NCBI GenBank assembly: GCA_015067435.1
Contig: SVMM01000014.1
Location: forward strand, 1 to 64,000
Direction: 5' to 3'
Length of the DNA: 64,000 nucleotides
DNA from: Oscillospiraceae bacterium
Lineage (GTDB): Bacteria; Bacillota; Clostridia; Oscillospirales; Oscillospiraceae
The position numbers and the translations under genes were made by a program. This document shows, piece after piece, positions 25,493-35,295 of the stretch. The first letter of the stretch is position 1. The number at the start of each line of letters is the position of its first letter. Below the pieces are notes generated by a model, which saw only the letters and a list, made by a program, of their open reading frames with translations, was not told the DNA's origin and did not search any database.

Positions 25493-26216
25493 GCTTTTGG
25501 TCGTGCAGCACCTGAACAAGAGCTTCCGCCGGCTTGAGGTGCTTCATGATATCAGTACGGTCTTCCGCCGCAACGAGGTCGTTTCCATCATCGGGCCGTC
25601 CGGCGGCGGCAAGAGTACGTTTCTGCGGTGTCTGAACCTGCTGGAAACGCCGACCTCCGGCCAGATCTTCTTCAACGGCGTCGATATCTGCGGCAAAAAG
25701 CAGGATCTCGACCGGCACCGCCAGAAGATCGGTATGGTCTTCCAGCAGTTCAACCTGTTCAACAACATGAACGTGATGAACAACCTGACGGTCGCGCCAG
25801 TCAAGATCAAGGGCATGGACAAGGCGGCGGCGGAGGCGAAGGCGGTCGAGCTGTTGGAGCGGGTCGGCCTCGCGGATCGTTCGGACGCCTATCCCAGCCA
25901 GCTCTCCGGCGGGCAGAAGCAGCGCATCGCCATCGTGCGTGCGCTGATGATGGAGCCGGAGGTCATGCTCTTTGACGAGCCGACGAGCGCGCTCGACCCC
26001 GAAATGATCGGCGAGGTGCTTGATGTGATGAAGCGCCTCGCCGAAACGGGTATGACGATGATCGTGGTCACGCACGAGATGCGCTTCGCCCGCGAGGTCA
26101 GCGACCGCTCGATCTTTCTCGACGGCGGGCGCATCGAAGAGGACAAGCCCTCGCGGGAGCTCTTCGCAAAGCCGGAGAGCCCGCGCCTCATCAGCTTTCT
26201 CGATAAGGTTCTGTGA
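25482..26216 (+). CDS. Polar amino acid ABC transporter ATP-binding protein
   Basis: 244 residues, GlnQ/HisP class. Walker [11 protein letters not shown]-loop [11 protein letters not shown], signature LSGGQKQR, Walker [14 protein letters not shown] and switch histidine VVTHE are all intact. The start overlaps the permease end. No terminator is obvious in the 48 bases before the convergent deacetylase gene. Confidence 0.95.
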   Translation: MKDELLVVQHLNKSFRRLEVLHDISTVFRRNEVVSIIGPSGGGKSTFLRCLNLLETPTSGQIFFNGVDICGKKQDLDRHRQKIGMVFQQFNLFNNMNVMNNLTVAPVKIKGMDKAAAEAKAVELLERVGLADRSDAYPSQLSGGQKQRIAIVRALMMEPEVMLFDEPTSALDPEMIGEVLDVMKRLAETGMTMIVVTHEMRFAREVSDRSIFLDGGRIEEDKPSRELFAKPESPRLISFLDKVL

Positions 26217-26264
26217 TGACATAGAGGATCTACTGGAGAAACAAACATAAGTTGTTAAGCCCAG

Positions 26265-27029
26265 CTACCCCGCGGCGTGCTGCCTTCCCTCGTGGTCGAG
26301 CGTGTAGTCGCCGGAGAGCAAAAGCTGTGAAATCGGCACGATTTCGTACCCCTCCTGCTTCATCCACCGCAGCACGTCCGGCAGCGCCTCGGGCGTGTGC
26401 TCCCCCGCGTTGTGGAACAGTACGATCGACCCGCAGCGCACCTTTCCCGTCACGCGACGCGTGATCTCCGCGGCGGAAATGCCCTTCCAGTCGAGGCTAT
26501 CCACGTCCCACTGCACCGGCTCCATGCCGATGGAGCGGATGGCGGCGATCACGTGGTCGTCGTACTCCCCGTAGGGGCAGCGGATCAGCGTCGGGCGCAC
26601 GCCGGAGATCGATTCGATCACATCGTTGCATTTGTTCACATCCGCCACGATCTGCTCCGCAGTCAGAGAACTGTAGTGGTCATGCTTCGTCGAGTGGTTC
26701 ATCAGCTCATGCCCGTGCGCGACGATTGCTTTTGCCGTGTCGGGGTACTGCTCCGCCCACGCGCTGACGACAAAGAACGTCGCCTTGACGCCGTACTCGT
26801 CCAGCACGTCCAGTATCTTTTGGGTATTGTCCGCGCCCCATGCCGCGTCGAAGCTGATGGAGCACAGCTTCTGGTCGCGCTCCACACAGTAGATCGGCAG
26901 CTCCCGCGCCGCGGCGGCGCTCACCGCAGCGGGCGTCCAGCTTGCCGCGGCAAGGATCGCGGCGGCTGCCAGAGCCGCGCCGAGCAGCGCGAGCCGGCGT
27001 CTGTTGTACACAATCAGTTTACATAACAT
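26265..27029 (-). CDS. PdaB-like polysaccharide deacetylase
   Basis: 254 residues. One N-terminal membrane anchor or signal (~12-35) precedes a NodB domain. Motifs: ISFDAAWG (motif 1, in which the second Asp of the usual TFDDG is absent, as in the PdaB group), NHSTKHDHY (zinc HSxxH), RCPYGEYDD, and the C-terminal SIVLFHN. Members deacetylate peptidoglycan or related glycans; PdaB itself acts in sporulation, so a role in spore or wall maturation is possible. The start lies directly after a terminator hairpin (27032-27076), which leaves its promoter unclear. Confidence 0.85.
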   Translation of the reverse strand: MLCKLIVYNRRRLALLGAALAAAAILAAASWTPAAVSAAAARELPIYCVERDQKLCSISFDAAWGADNTQKILDVLDEYGVKATFFVVSAWAEQYPDTAKAIVAHGHELMNHSTKHDHYSSLTAEQIVADVNKCNDVIESISGVRPTLIRCPYGEYDDHVIAAIRSIGMEPVQWDVDSLDWKGISAAEITRRVTGKVRCGSIVLFHNAGEHTPEALPDVLRWMKQEGYEIVPISQLLLSGDYTLDHEGRQHAAG

Positions 27030-27031
27030 AA

Positions 27032-27076
27032 AAGCCCTCCCTCACAGTCTCTTGTCCAGACTATGCGGGAGGGCTT
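27032..27076 (-). terminator. Terminator after the Opp operon
   Basis: A 10-bp outer stem (27032-27041 with 27067-27076) and an inner 5-bp stem AGTCT/AGACT, followed on the minus strand by TTTTATG. It lies 23 bases after the stop at 27099 and immediately before the deacetylase start. Confidence 0.65.
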
Positions 27077-27098
27077 GTGCCTTATGTTTTTCGATTGC

Positions 27099-27350
27099 TC
27101 ACGACCAGAGCAGATCCAGCAGCAGGATCACGAGAAAGTAGGCGCCGCCGAAGACCAGCGTCACCAGACCGACCGCGGAGAGAATGCCGCCGTAGGCGGT
27201 CAGGCGTTCGCGGAAGCTCATGCGCTCGCCGGAGGTCCCGCGCGGCGCGCCGCCGCGGCGATGCGCGTCGTACCACGGCATACCCTCCACGTTCATGTCC
27301 GCGATGGTATGTCCGTCGTCCTCGTCATAGGGGCGGCGCTCCTCATCCAT
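27099..27350 (-). CDS. Small membrane protein after oppF
   Basis: 83 residues. An acidic, hydrophilic N-terminus (MDEERRPYDEDDG) and a basic middle precede two closely spaced hydrophobic helices (~50-82) ending in DLLWS. It starts six bases after the oppF stop and is followed by a terminator, so it is the last gene of the peptide unit. I recognise no family; an accessory or unrelated envelope role is equally possible. Confidence 0.6.
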   Translation of the reverse strand: MDEERRPYDEDDGHTIADMNVEGMPWYDAHRRGGAPRGTSGERMSFRERLTAYGGILSAVGLVTLVFGGAYFLVILLLDLLWS

Positions 27351-27356
27351 GTCGGT

Positions 27357-28427
27357 TTACTCCTTTTCCGCTTTTTCCTGCGCGGCGCCGGCGGACTTTG
27401 CCTCGTTCATGGCCTTCTCCGCCGCGGCGTTCTGCGCGGCGCTGTTGTGCAGATGGCAGGCGCAGAAGTGGCCCGGCTCGACCTCCGTCCATTCGGGCGC
27501 CGCGTACTTGCACACCTCCATGCACTTCTTGCAGCGGGTGTGGAACTTGCAGCCGCTGGGCGGGTTCGCCGGAGACGGGATGCTGCCCTCCAGCACGATG
27601 CGCTCCATCTTGTACTGCGGGTCGGGGACGGGGATGGCGGAGAACAGCGCCTCCGTGTAGGGGTGGAGCGGGTTGTCGAAGATCTTCTTCGTCTCCGCGA
27701 ACTCGACCATCGTGCCGAGGTACATGACGCCGACGGTGTCGGAGATGTGCTCGACCACGCTCAGGTCGTGGGAGATGAAGAGATAGGTCAGCCCCATGTC
27801 CTTTTGCAGCTCGCGCAGCAGGTTGATGATCTGCGCCTGAATCGACACGTCCAGCGCGGAAACCGGCTCGTCGCAGAGGATGAAGTCGGGCTTGAGCGCG
27901 AGGGCGCGCGCGATGCAGATGCGCTGGCGCTGGCCGCCGGAGAACTCATGGGGATAGCGGTCCTTGTGGTATTCCTGCAAGCCGCACTTGTGCATGACGT
28001 CGGTGATGTAGTCGTCGAATTCGCTGCTCGGCACGATGTTGTGCTCGCGCACCGCCTCGCCGATGATCTCGCCGACGGGCAGGCGCGGCGACAGGCTGGA
28101 ATACGGGTCCTGGAAGATGATCTGGATCTTCGGGCGCAGCTTGCGCAGCTCCTCGCGGGAGAGCGCAAAGATGTCGACGCCGTTGAAGTACACCTCGCCG
28201 GCGGTCTTCTCCTGCAAACGCAGGATCGTGCGCCCGATGGTGGATTTGCCGCAGCCGGACTCGCCCACGAGGCCCATGGTGGTGCCTCGCTTGATGTGGA
28301 ACGTAACGCCGTCCACCGCCTTGACCTGACCCACCGTGCGGCCGAAGAAGCCGCCCTTGATCGGGAAGTATTTGACGAGGTTTTTCACCTCAAGGAGGTT
28401 CTCGGACTGTACCGTCTCATTCGCCAT
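27357..28427 (-). CDS. Oligopeptide ABC transporter ATP-binding protein (OppF-like)
   Basis: 356 residues. Walker A GESGCGKST, signature FSGGQRQRI, Walker B FILCDEPVSALD and H-loop FISHDLS are present. The C-terminal oligopeptide extension carries the iron-sulfur-like cysteine pattern (CKFHTRCKKCMEVC...C) typical of OppF/DppF, then an Ala/Lys/Glu-rich tail. The start overlaps the oppD end by 11 bases. Confidence 0.93.
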   Translation of the reverse strand: MANETVQSENLLEVKNLVKYFPIKGGFFGRTVGQVKAVDGVTFHIKRGTTMGLVGESGCGKSTIGRTILRLQEKTAGEVYFNGVDIFALSREELRKLRPKIQIIFQDPYSSLSPRLPVGEIIGEAVREHNIVPSSEFDDYITDVMHKCGLQEYHKDRYPHEFSGGQRQRICIARALALKPDFILCDEPVSALDVSIQAQIINLLRELQKDMGLTYLFISHDLSVVEHISDTVGVMYLGTMVEFAETKKIFDNPLHPYTEALFSAIPVPDPQYKMERIVLEGSIPSPANPPSGCKFHTRCKKCMEVCKYAAPEWTEVEPGHFCACHLHNSAAQNAAAEKAMNEAKSAGAAQEKAEKE

Positions 28428-29577
28428 CCTGCTTCCCTCCCTTCTGATCCTCGTAATACCGGTAGCAGCTGACCTTGTGCGTCTCGGAGATGCTCACCTC
28501 GCACGGGTAGTCGCCCTTGCAGCCCTCCACACACATCTCGCAGCGGTCGCGGAAGTAGCAGTAATCCGGCATGTTGATCGGGTTCGGCACCTTGCCGGGG
28601 ATGGAGTACAGCTCGTCGACCTGCTTGCCGACGACCGGCTTCGACGCCATCAATCCGATGGTGTAGGGGTGCGCGGGGTGATAGAAGATGTCCTCCGCGG
28701 TGCCCTTCTCCACGATGCGCCCGGCGTACATGACCACCACGTAGTCCGCCATCTCGGCAATAACGCCGAGGTCGTGCGTAATGAACATGATGGAGGAGTT
28801 GGTCTTGTTCTTGAGCTGGCGCAGCAGGTCGAGGATCTGCGCCTGAATCGTCACGTCGAGCGCGGTGGTCGGCTCGTCCGCGATGATGATGCGCGGGTTG
28901 CACGCGAGCGCCATGGCGATGACCACGCGCTGGCGCATACCGCCGGAGAGCTCGTGCGGGTACATGAGGTACACACCCTCGCTGTTGGCGATGCCCACCA
29001 TCTCCAGCAGCTCGATCGTGCGTGCCTTGACCTGCTCTTCGGTCTTGTGTTCGGTGTCGTGGAGCTGAATGACCTCGTTGAGCTGCTCGCCGATGCGGAA
29101 CACCGGGTTGAGCGCGGTCATCGGCTCCTGGAAGATCATGGACACGAAGTTGCCGCGCAGCTTCTGCATGACCTCGTTGGGCGTCTTCGTGACGTCGTAC
29201 GCCTTGTCGCCGAGATTGAGACGGATCTCGCCCTCCACGGTCTGGCCCTGCGGGCGCTGGAGCAGCTGCATGAGCGACAGGCTCGTGACGCTCTTGCCGC
29301 AGCCGGACTCGCCCACGATGCCGACGGTCTTGCCGATGGGCACCTCAAACGAGACGCCGTCCACGGAGTGCACCACGCCGGTGTCGGTGAAGAAGTAGGT
29401 GTGCAGATTGTCGAACTCAACGGCGTTGTTGGGATCGTGCATCGTCGTCAGATACTCCGACTCCGGTACGTTCTTGCGCTTGCGCTTCTTCTCGTACTCA
29501 TTGGTGATCTTCCGGTTCTCCTTGGAGATCCGGCGGGATTCCTTTGCGGAGAGGTAGCCCTCGTTTTTCTTTGCCAT
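28417..29577 (-). CDS. Oligopeptide ABC transporter ATP-binding protein (OppD-like)
   Basis: 386 residues. Walker A GESGCGKSV, signature LSGGMRQR, Walker B IIIADEPTTALD, H-loop FITHD, and the C-terminal cysteine cluster (CYFRDRCEMCVEGC). The first ~55 residues are an unusual, highly charged extension (NEGYLSAKESRRISKENRK...) before the normal ABC start at VEFDNLHTYF. The extension is absent from the OppD of the second operon (57502-58497). The start has an AGGTGG-like ribosome site. Confidence 0.93.
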   Translation of the reverse strand: MAKKNEGYLSAKESRRISKENRKITNEYEKKRKRKNVPESEYLTTMHDPNNAVEFDNLHTYFFTDTGVVHSVDGVSFEVPIGKTVGIVGESGCGKSVTSLSLMQLLQRPQGQTVEGEIRLNLGDKAYDVTKTPNEVMQKLRGNFVSMIFQEPMTALNPVFRIGEQLNEVIQLHDTEHKTEEQVKARTIELLEMVGIANSEGVYLMYPHELSGGMRQRVVIAMALACNPRIIIADEPTTALDVTIQAQILDLLRQLKNKTNSSIMFITHDLGVIAEMADYVVVMYAGRIVEKGTAEDIFYHPAHPYTIGLMASKPVVGKQVDELYSIPGKVPNPINMPDYCYFRDRCEMCVEGCKGDYPCEVSISETHKVSCYRYYEDQKGGKQDGE

Positions 29578-29593
29578 CTGATGCCACCTCCCC

Positions 29594-31165
29594 TTAACGC
29601 TTCATCTTCGGGTCGAACGCGTCGCGCAGACCGTCGCCGACGAGGTTGAACGCCAGCACGGTCAGCAGGATGCAGATACCGGCCGGGATCCAGATAAACC
29701 AGTAGTTTTGCAGAACGAACGTGTTGTTGACGTCGTTGATGATGTTGCCCCAGGAGGCGAACGGGAACTTGACGCCGAGGCCGAGGAATGAGAGCGTCGC
29801 CTCGGTCAGGATCGTGCCGCCGATGCCCATCGTGCAGGAGACGATCAGCTGCGGGATGACGTTCGGCACGAGGTGCTTGAAGATGCGGCGCGAAACGCGC
29901 AGGCCGCTGGACTCGGTGGCGACCATGAACTCCTGCTCGCGCAGTCCGAGGATCTGGCCGCGGACGAGGCGCGCCATGGCGGGCCAGCCGAGGAAGCCCA
30001 GGATCAGCATCAGGTAGAGCATACGGATCTGCGGATCGACGCCCATGGTATCCATCGCCGCGCCGAGGATGATGATGATCGGCGTGGAGGGGATGCAGTA
30101 GAAAATATCGACGATACGCATGATGAGGAAATCGACCCAGTCGCCGAAGTAGCCGGCGAGGCCGCCGAGGATGACGCCGATGACCAGCGAGATCAGCTCG
30201 ACGATGAAGCCGATGACCAGCGACACGCGGCCGCCGTACATCAGGCGGGTGAGCATGTCCATGCCGTTCCGGTCGGTGCCGAGCCAGTGCTCGCTGTTCG
30301 GCTCGGCATAGCGGTCATAGGTGCGCGTGTAGGTCTCCTGCCGGACGACCCAGTTCTTGACGTCGGGCTTGTAGTCGATAAAGTACTCGCTCTCGACGCC
30401 GTCCGCGTCCACAAACTTGAAGGACTCGTCGCCGGACTCCAGCGACAGCGCCAGCTCCTCCTGGAACTCGCGGGTGAGGAAGATGTCGGGCGCGATGGGG
30501 TTGATGACGTAGCGGCTGATGAAGGCAAGCTCCTCGCCGCCCTTCTCCACGACGCCGCCCTCGCTGATGGTGTAGCTGTCGCCGTTCAGGGAGAACGTAT
30601 TCTGCCCGTTGGTGTACGCCTTGAGCGCGGCAAACACCAGATCGAAGCTCAGCTTCTGCCCCTCCACGCTGGAGGTCATGACGTCCTTGTAGGCGATGCC
30701 GATGACCGTGCCGTCGTCGAGCGCGACGGAGTGGAAGTCGCGGCCCTCCTGCGTCACGTGGTAATTGACCTCGCGGTAGGTCACAACGTCCTTGTGCGTG
30801 GTGACGGCGAGGACGACCTGCGCCTGGATGATGGAGCTGAAATCCTGCCCCTCGGCGCCGAGGAAGCGCATGTCCTCGTTCTTCACCGCGCCGGCGTATT
30901 CCTTCTTTTGCAGGGTCTGCGTGTAGAAAAGCTCATCCTCCTTGTAGGGCGAGACGAGGCCGCCGATGAAGGAGAACGCAAACATAAACGTCAGGATCAC
31001 GAGGCCGACCACAGCGATGCGGTTGCGGAAAAATCGCTTGGCGACCATCGCGCCGGGCGAGAGCACCTTGACGCGGCGCTCGTCGTCGAGGGCATACTGC
31101 TTCTCCGCTCCGGCGGCGGGCTTTTCGGCCTCCGCGGCCTTGTTCTCGTTCAGATTGTCACTCAT
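29594..31165 (-). CDS. Oligopeptide ABC transporter permease (OppC-like) with inserted domain
   Basis: 523 residues against about 300 for typical OppC. A cytoplasmic N-terminus precedes helix 1 (~48-68). Then comes an inserted extracytoplasmic region of ~200 residues (~75-290) before the usual core, beginning EHWLGTDRNGMDMLTRLMYGGRVSLVIG. The core keeps about five helices and the EAA loop (ATESSGLRVSRRIFKHLVPNVIPQ). The insert may form a peptide-receiving or gating domain; I know of no function. It ends with the standard GDGLRDAFDPKMKR. Confidence 0.93.
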   Translation of the reverse strand: MSDNLNENKAAEAEKPAAGAEKQYALDDERRVKVLSPGAMVAKRFFRNRIAVVGLVILTFMFAFSFIGGLVSPYKEDELFYTQTLQKKEYAGAVKNEDMRFLGAEGQDFSSIIQAQVVLAVTTHKDVVTYREVNYHVTQEGRDFHSVALDDGTVIGIAYKDVMTSSVEGQKLSFDLVFAALKAYTNGQNTFSLNGDSYTISEGGVVEKGGEELAFISRYVINPIAPDIFLTREFQEELALSLESGDESFKFVDADGVESEYFIDYKPDVKNWVVRQETYTRTYDRYAEPNSEHWLGTDRNGMDMLTRLMYGGRVSLVIGFIVELISLVIGVILGGLAGYFGDWVDFLIMRIVDIFYCIPSTPIIIILGAAMDTMGVDPQIRMLYLMLILGFLGWPAMARLVRGQILGLREQEFMVATESSGLRVSRRIFKHLVPNVIPQLIVSCTMGIGGTILTEATLSFLGLGVKFPFASWGNIINDVNNTFVLQNYWFIWIPAGICILLTVLAFNLVGDGLRDAFDPKMKR

Positions 31166-31184
31166 GTTGTACCGTCCCCCTTTC

Positions 31185-32171
<987 letters not shown>

Positions 32172-32200
32172 TGTGGAATACTCCCCCCATTTTCCGACTG

Positions 32201-32292
32201 CCGTATATCAAAACGCGGCTCATATCTCCTGAGCCGCCCTTTGATATACGGCGTCGCCGGAGCTCCGCGGCCGCAAGGCCGCGGAGCTCCGG
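32201..32292 (-). other. Two strong stem-loops between oppA and oppB
   Basis: The first is a perfect 16-bp stem capped by a 4-base loop (32257-32272 with 32277-32292; TTGC on the transcript). The second pairs 32201-32212 with 32240-32251, with an inner GCGGCTCA/TGAGCCGC stem. Neither has a clear U-tract. They probably protect the oppA message 3' end and reduce expression of the permease genes. Confidence 0.6.
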
Positions 32293-32334
32293 ATTTTACG
32301 TCGTTGTTTTCTGCCCGGAGCGGGCAAACGGGCT

Positions 32335-34695
32335 TTAGTTCATCTCCAGATTCTGGATCTCGGCGTACCAGTTGTAGAACGTCGTGATGTCCGGGGTCAC
32401 GGTGTCCATGTTGACACGCTCGGTGCTGAAGATGATGGCGTTCTGGCGCTGATAGGTCGGCGTCTCGACCGCCCAGTCGACCACGATGTCGAGGCAGGCC
32501 TTGTACATCGCCTTGCGGTACTCCTGGTTGGTCGTGGCGCGGGCGTCCATGATGAGCTGATCGAGCTCGGGGTCGGCGATGCAGTACTCGTAGTTCGAGC
32601 CGCCCTGGCCGGAGCCGCCCAGCGGGTTCTGGCCGTTGCGCGCGGTGCCCTTGTTGGCAACGTCGGAATAGTAGATCTGATACATATCCGGATCGACGGT
32701 GGCGCCCCATGCAGCGGCCCACATATCGACCTGGATCGCGTCGAGGTTGTTCCACAGGTCGGAGGAGTTGGTCAGGTCCTTGATGTTCAGCTTGATGCCG
32801 AGCTCTTCAAGCGCCTTGGACGCCTCGGTGACGATCATGAAGGCGGGGTGGTCGCCCGTGCCGTCAGCGGGAATCCAGAAGGTGTACTCCATCTTGGCGC
32901 CCGCGGGAGCCGCCGTGACCTTGCCGTCCGCGACGGTGTAGCCCGCGGCCTCGAAGAAGCCGAGAGCGGCCTGCTTGGCGGCCTCGTACTTCTGCTCGGC
33001 GCTCATGGTGGAGGTGTAGATGTCGTTGCCGTTCACGTCGGTGGAGAAGGCGACCTTGTAGCCGTCGTCAGCGGGGCGCGGAGCGGCCCAGGACGTGTTG
33101 GAGATCGGGTAGTTGATGACGCTGGCGCGGTCGCCGTAGTAGGAATCGATGGCAACGTCGCGATACACGGCGAAGATGGTGCCGAACGCCTTGCGCAGGT
33201 TCTTGGACGCCTCGGAGGAGCCGTCGCCGCCGACGGAGACGTTGATGGCGTTCTGGCCGATGTAGCCGTAGCCGAGGTTGTCGACCGTGTTGGTGGTGAT
33301 CTTCGGGCCGGTCAGCTCGCCGCCGTTGGTCTGCTCGATGGCGGTGATGTTCTTGTCGCTGAAGGTCGGGTCGGTGATGTCGATGGTGCCGGTGGTGATA
33401 CCGTTGAGCTTGTCGTCATCGCTGTTGCACTGGACAAAGTTCATGTATTTGGTCTTCGGTTCGCCCTGGAAGTAGTGCTCGTTCGCCTCATAGTTGATAA
33501 CGCCGTTTTCAAACTTGATAAACTTGTACGGTCCGGCGCCCATGGGCTGGGTGGTCTTGGCGCGCACGATGCTCAGGTCGCCCTTCGGGAAGCCGAACTG
33601 GTTGTTCTCGTAGTTGTACTGCGCCTTGTCGCCATAGTAGTGCATCGGGGCGATGTTGATGGCGAGCTGATAAATGGCGGTGGCGTCGACCTTGGTCATG
33701 TGGATGCGCAGGGTGTTGCTGCCGGTCTTCTGGATGCCGGTGATGCTCGGCGCGGAATCGCCGGTCTGAACGCCCTTGGTGTAGTTGTCGTAGCCGGTCA
33801 TCAGGTCGAACAGGCTGGAGTCGGCCTTCTCGGTGTCGGACAGATTGGCGAGGTCGCCCTCATAGGACTCGACGAGAATGTTCCAGAAATCAGCGGCAGT
33901 GCCGTCCTCGGGAACCTCGAAGCCCCAGTTCGCGGCGCAGGCGGAGACGGAGTCGGTCGCCTCGTTGTAGCCGGCGGCGATGCAGTAGTCGCAGATGGAC
34001 TGCGCAAACTTCTCGCCCGCCTGGTCGACGTCGGCCCAGAACGCGGTCTGCGTGGCCTCATCCCAGTGGGAGAAGTCGGTGTTGTCGCGGCCGGCGGCGA
34101 CAAGCAGGTTGAACAGGGTGTCCATACCGCTGCGATACGCCTCCATGCCGTCGATGGGCTGGGCGTACAGCGTGCTGGAGCCGTCATAGGTCGGGTCGCA
34201 GAGGACGTACATCGAGAAGATGACGTCGTCGACCGTCAGGGGCTCGCCGTCGGAGAACACGAGATCCTCGCGCAGCACGAAGTCGTAATCGACGGTGCCG
34301 TCGGCGTTCTCGGTGATCGTCAGGTCGGCGGGGCCGTAATAGGTGTAATCCGTGCCGTTGTAGGGGATCGTCTCGCCCTCAATGCCCTTGTAGATGATCG
34401 CGCCGGTGCGGTCGCTGGGCAGAAGGGCAAGCTGCGTCATGGTAGACGCCTCCTGATCATACGCGGTCTGCGAGAAGAACGGGGAGAACTTGCTGTTGAA
34501 GGGGCTGTAGCCGACGGAGAGCGTCTTGGGCTCGTCCGTGGTGGGCTGCTCCGGGGTCGACGGCGTGGCCGGGGTCGCCGGAGTCGCCGGGGTGCTGGGC
34601 TCGGCCGGGGTGGTTCCGCCGCCGTTGTTGCAGGCAGCGAGAGCGAACACCATGGCAAGAGCCAGCAGCAGGGACAAAAGTTTCTTGCTGTTCAT
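32335..34695 (-). CDS. Oligopeptide-binding lipoprotein (OppA-like, SBP family 5)
   Basis: 786 residues from ATG 34695, seven bases after AAGGAG; an ATG seven codons earlier lacks a site. A lipoprotein signal ends at LAAC (Cys22), followed by a Thr/Pro/Ala spacer (repeated TPA). The SBP_bac_5 domain starts near LSVGYSPFNSKFSPFF and ends in canonical order with the ELDQLIMDARATTNQEYRKAM helix. Longer than usual (~540) because of an insert around ~160-290 in the N-lobe. First structural gene of oppABCDF; the upstream gap of 57 bases has no convincing promoter, so it probably shares the pepF promoter. Confidence 0.92.
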   Translation of the reverse strand: MNSKKLLSLLLALAMVFALAACNNGGGTTPAEPSTPATPATPATPSTPEQPTTDEPKTLSVGYSPFNSKFSPFFSQTAYDQEASTMTQLALLPSDRTGAIIYKGIEGETIPYNGTDYTYYGPADLTITENADGTVDYDFVLREDLVFSDGEPLTVDDVIFSMYVLCDPTYDGSSTLYAQPIDGMEAYRSGMDTLFNLLVAAGRDNTDFSHWDEATQTAFWADVDQAGEKFAQSICDYCIAAGYNEATDSVSACAANWGFEVPEDGTAADFWNILVESYEGDLANLSDTEKADSSLFDLMTGYDNYTKGVQTGDSAPSITGIQKTGSNTLRIHMTKVDATAIYQLAINIAPMHYYGDKAQYNYENNQFGFPKGDLSIVRAKTTQPMGAGPYKFIKFENGVINYEANEHYFQGEPKTKYMNFVQCNSDDDKLNGITTGTIDITDPTFSDKNITAIEQTNGGELTGPKITTNTVDNLGYGYIGQNAINVSVGGDGSSEASKNLRKAFGTIFAVYRDVAIDSYYGDRASVINYPISNTSWAAPRPADDGYKVAFSTDVNGNDIYTSTMSAEQKYEAAKQAALGFFEAAGYTVADGKVTAAPAGAKMEYTFWIPADGTGDHPAFMIVTEASKALEELGIKLNIKDLTNSSDLWNNLDAIQVDMWAAAWGATVDPDMYQIYYSDVANKGTARNGQNPLGGSGQGGSNYEYCIADPELDQLIMDARATTNQEYRKAMYKACLDIVVDWAVETPTYQRQNAIIFSTERVNMDTVTPDITTFYNWYAEIQNLEMN

Positions 34696-34752
34696 TCGAA
34701 ATCTCCTTCTTTTCATTTTTTACCACCGTGTTTAGACGGTAATAAACATCAT

Positions 34753-35292
34753 TCATTCCGCGCTCGTTTCCTCCGTCGCAAGCGCGGTGCGCAGGGACAG
34801 TATCCGCAGCGCCGCGGCGCCCAGCGCGAGCACGGCGAGCGTCACGCCCGCCTCCGCGAGCGCGTAAGCGCCGCCGGCCAGGGCGTAGACGAGCTGCCCG
34901 AGCAGCGAGAGAAGCGCCAGGATCAGCACCGCTCCGCTCCACGGCGCAAGCGCGGACACCAGCGTATCCCGTTCCCGCCGCGTGAAGCGCTCTTTGCGCG
35001 CCAGCACGGCGGAGCAGTACGCGAGCCTTGCCGCCGGGATCACGGCAAGCGCGAGGGGGATCATCACATACCACAGCCGCAGCATCGGCGACAAGACGAG
35101 CAGCGGCACCAGCACCGCCGCGGCGCACAGCGCCGCGGAAGCGCAAAGCATATGCTTTGTCCGCCGAACCGTTTCCGCGTCCGAGCGGAAGCGGAACCAC
35201 GGCCCCGTGTAAACGCCGACGGTGCGGACTTTGCCGTCCGCGTCCAGCACGTTTTCCAGCGTGTAGTCCCCGGCGTATTTTCGCGGCAGCAT
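34753..35292 (-). CDS. Four-helix membrane protein of unknown function
   Basis: 179 residues. A short soluble start (MLPRKYAGDYTLENVLDADG) contains a YTGPWFRF element. Then come four hydrophobic helices (~48-68, ~70-92, ~112-135, ~142-163). The start lies three bases after the peptidase stop, suggesting coupling. I do not recognise the family. Between an oligopeptidase and an Opp transporter it may belong to the peptide unit, or it may just be carried along. Confidence 0.65.
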   Translation of the reverse strand: MLPRKYAGDYTLENVLDADGKVRTVGVYTGPWFRFRSDAETVRRTKHMLCASAALCAAAVLVPLLVLSPMLRLWYVMIPLALAVIPAARLAYCSAVLARKERFTRRERDTLVSALAPWSGAVLILALLSLLGQLVYALAGGAYALAEAGVTLAVLALGAAALRILSLRTALATEETSAE

Positions 35293-35295
35293 CGC

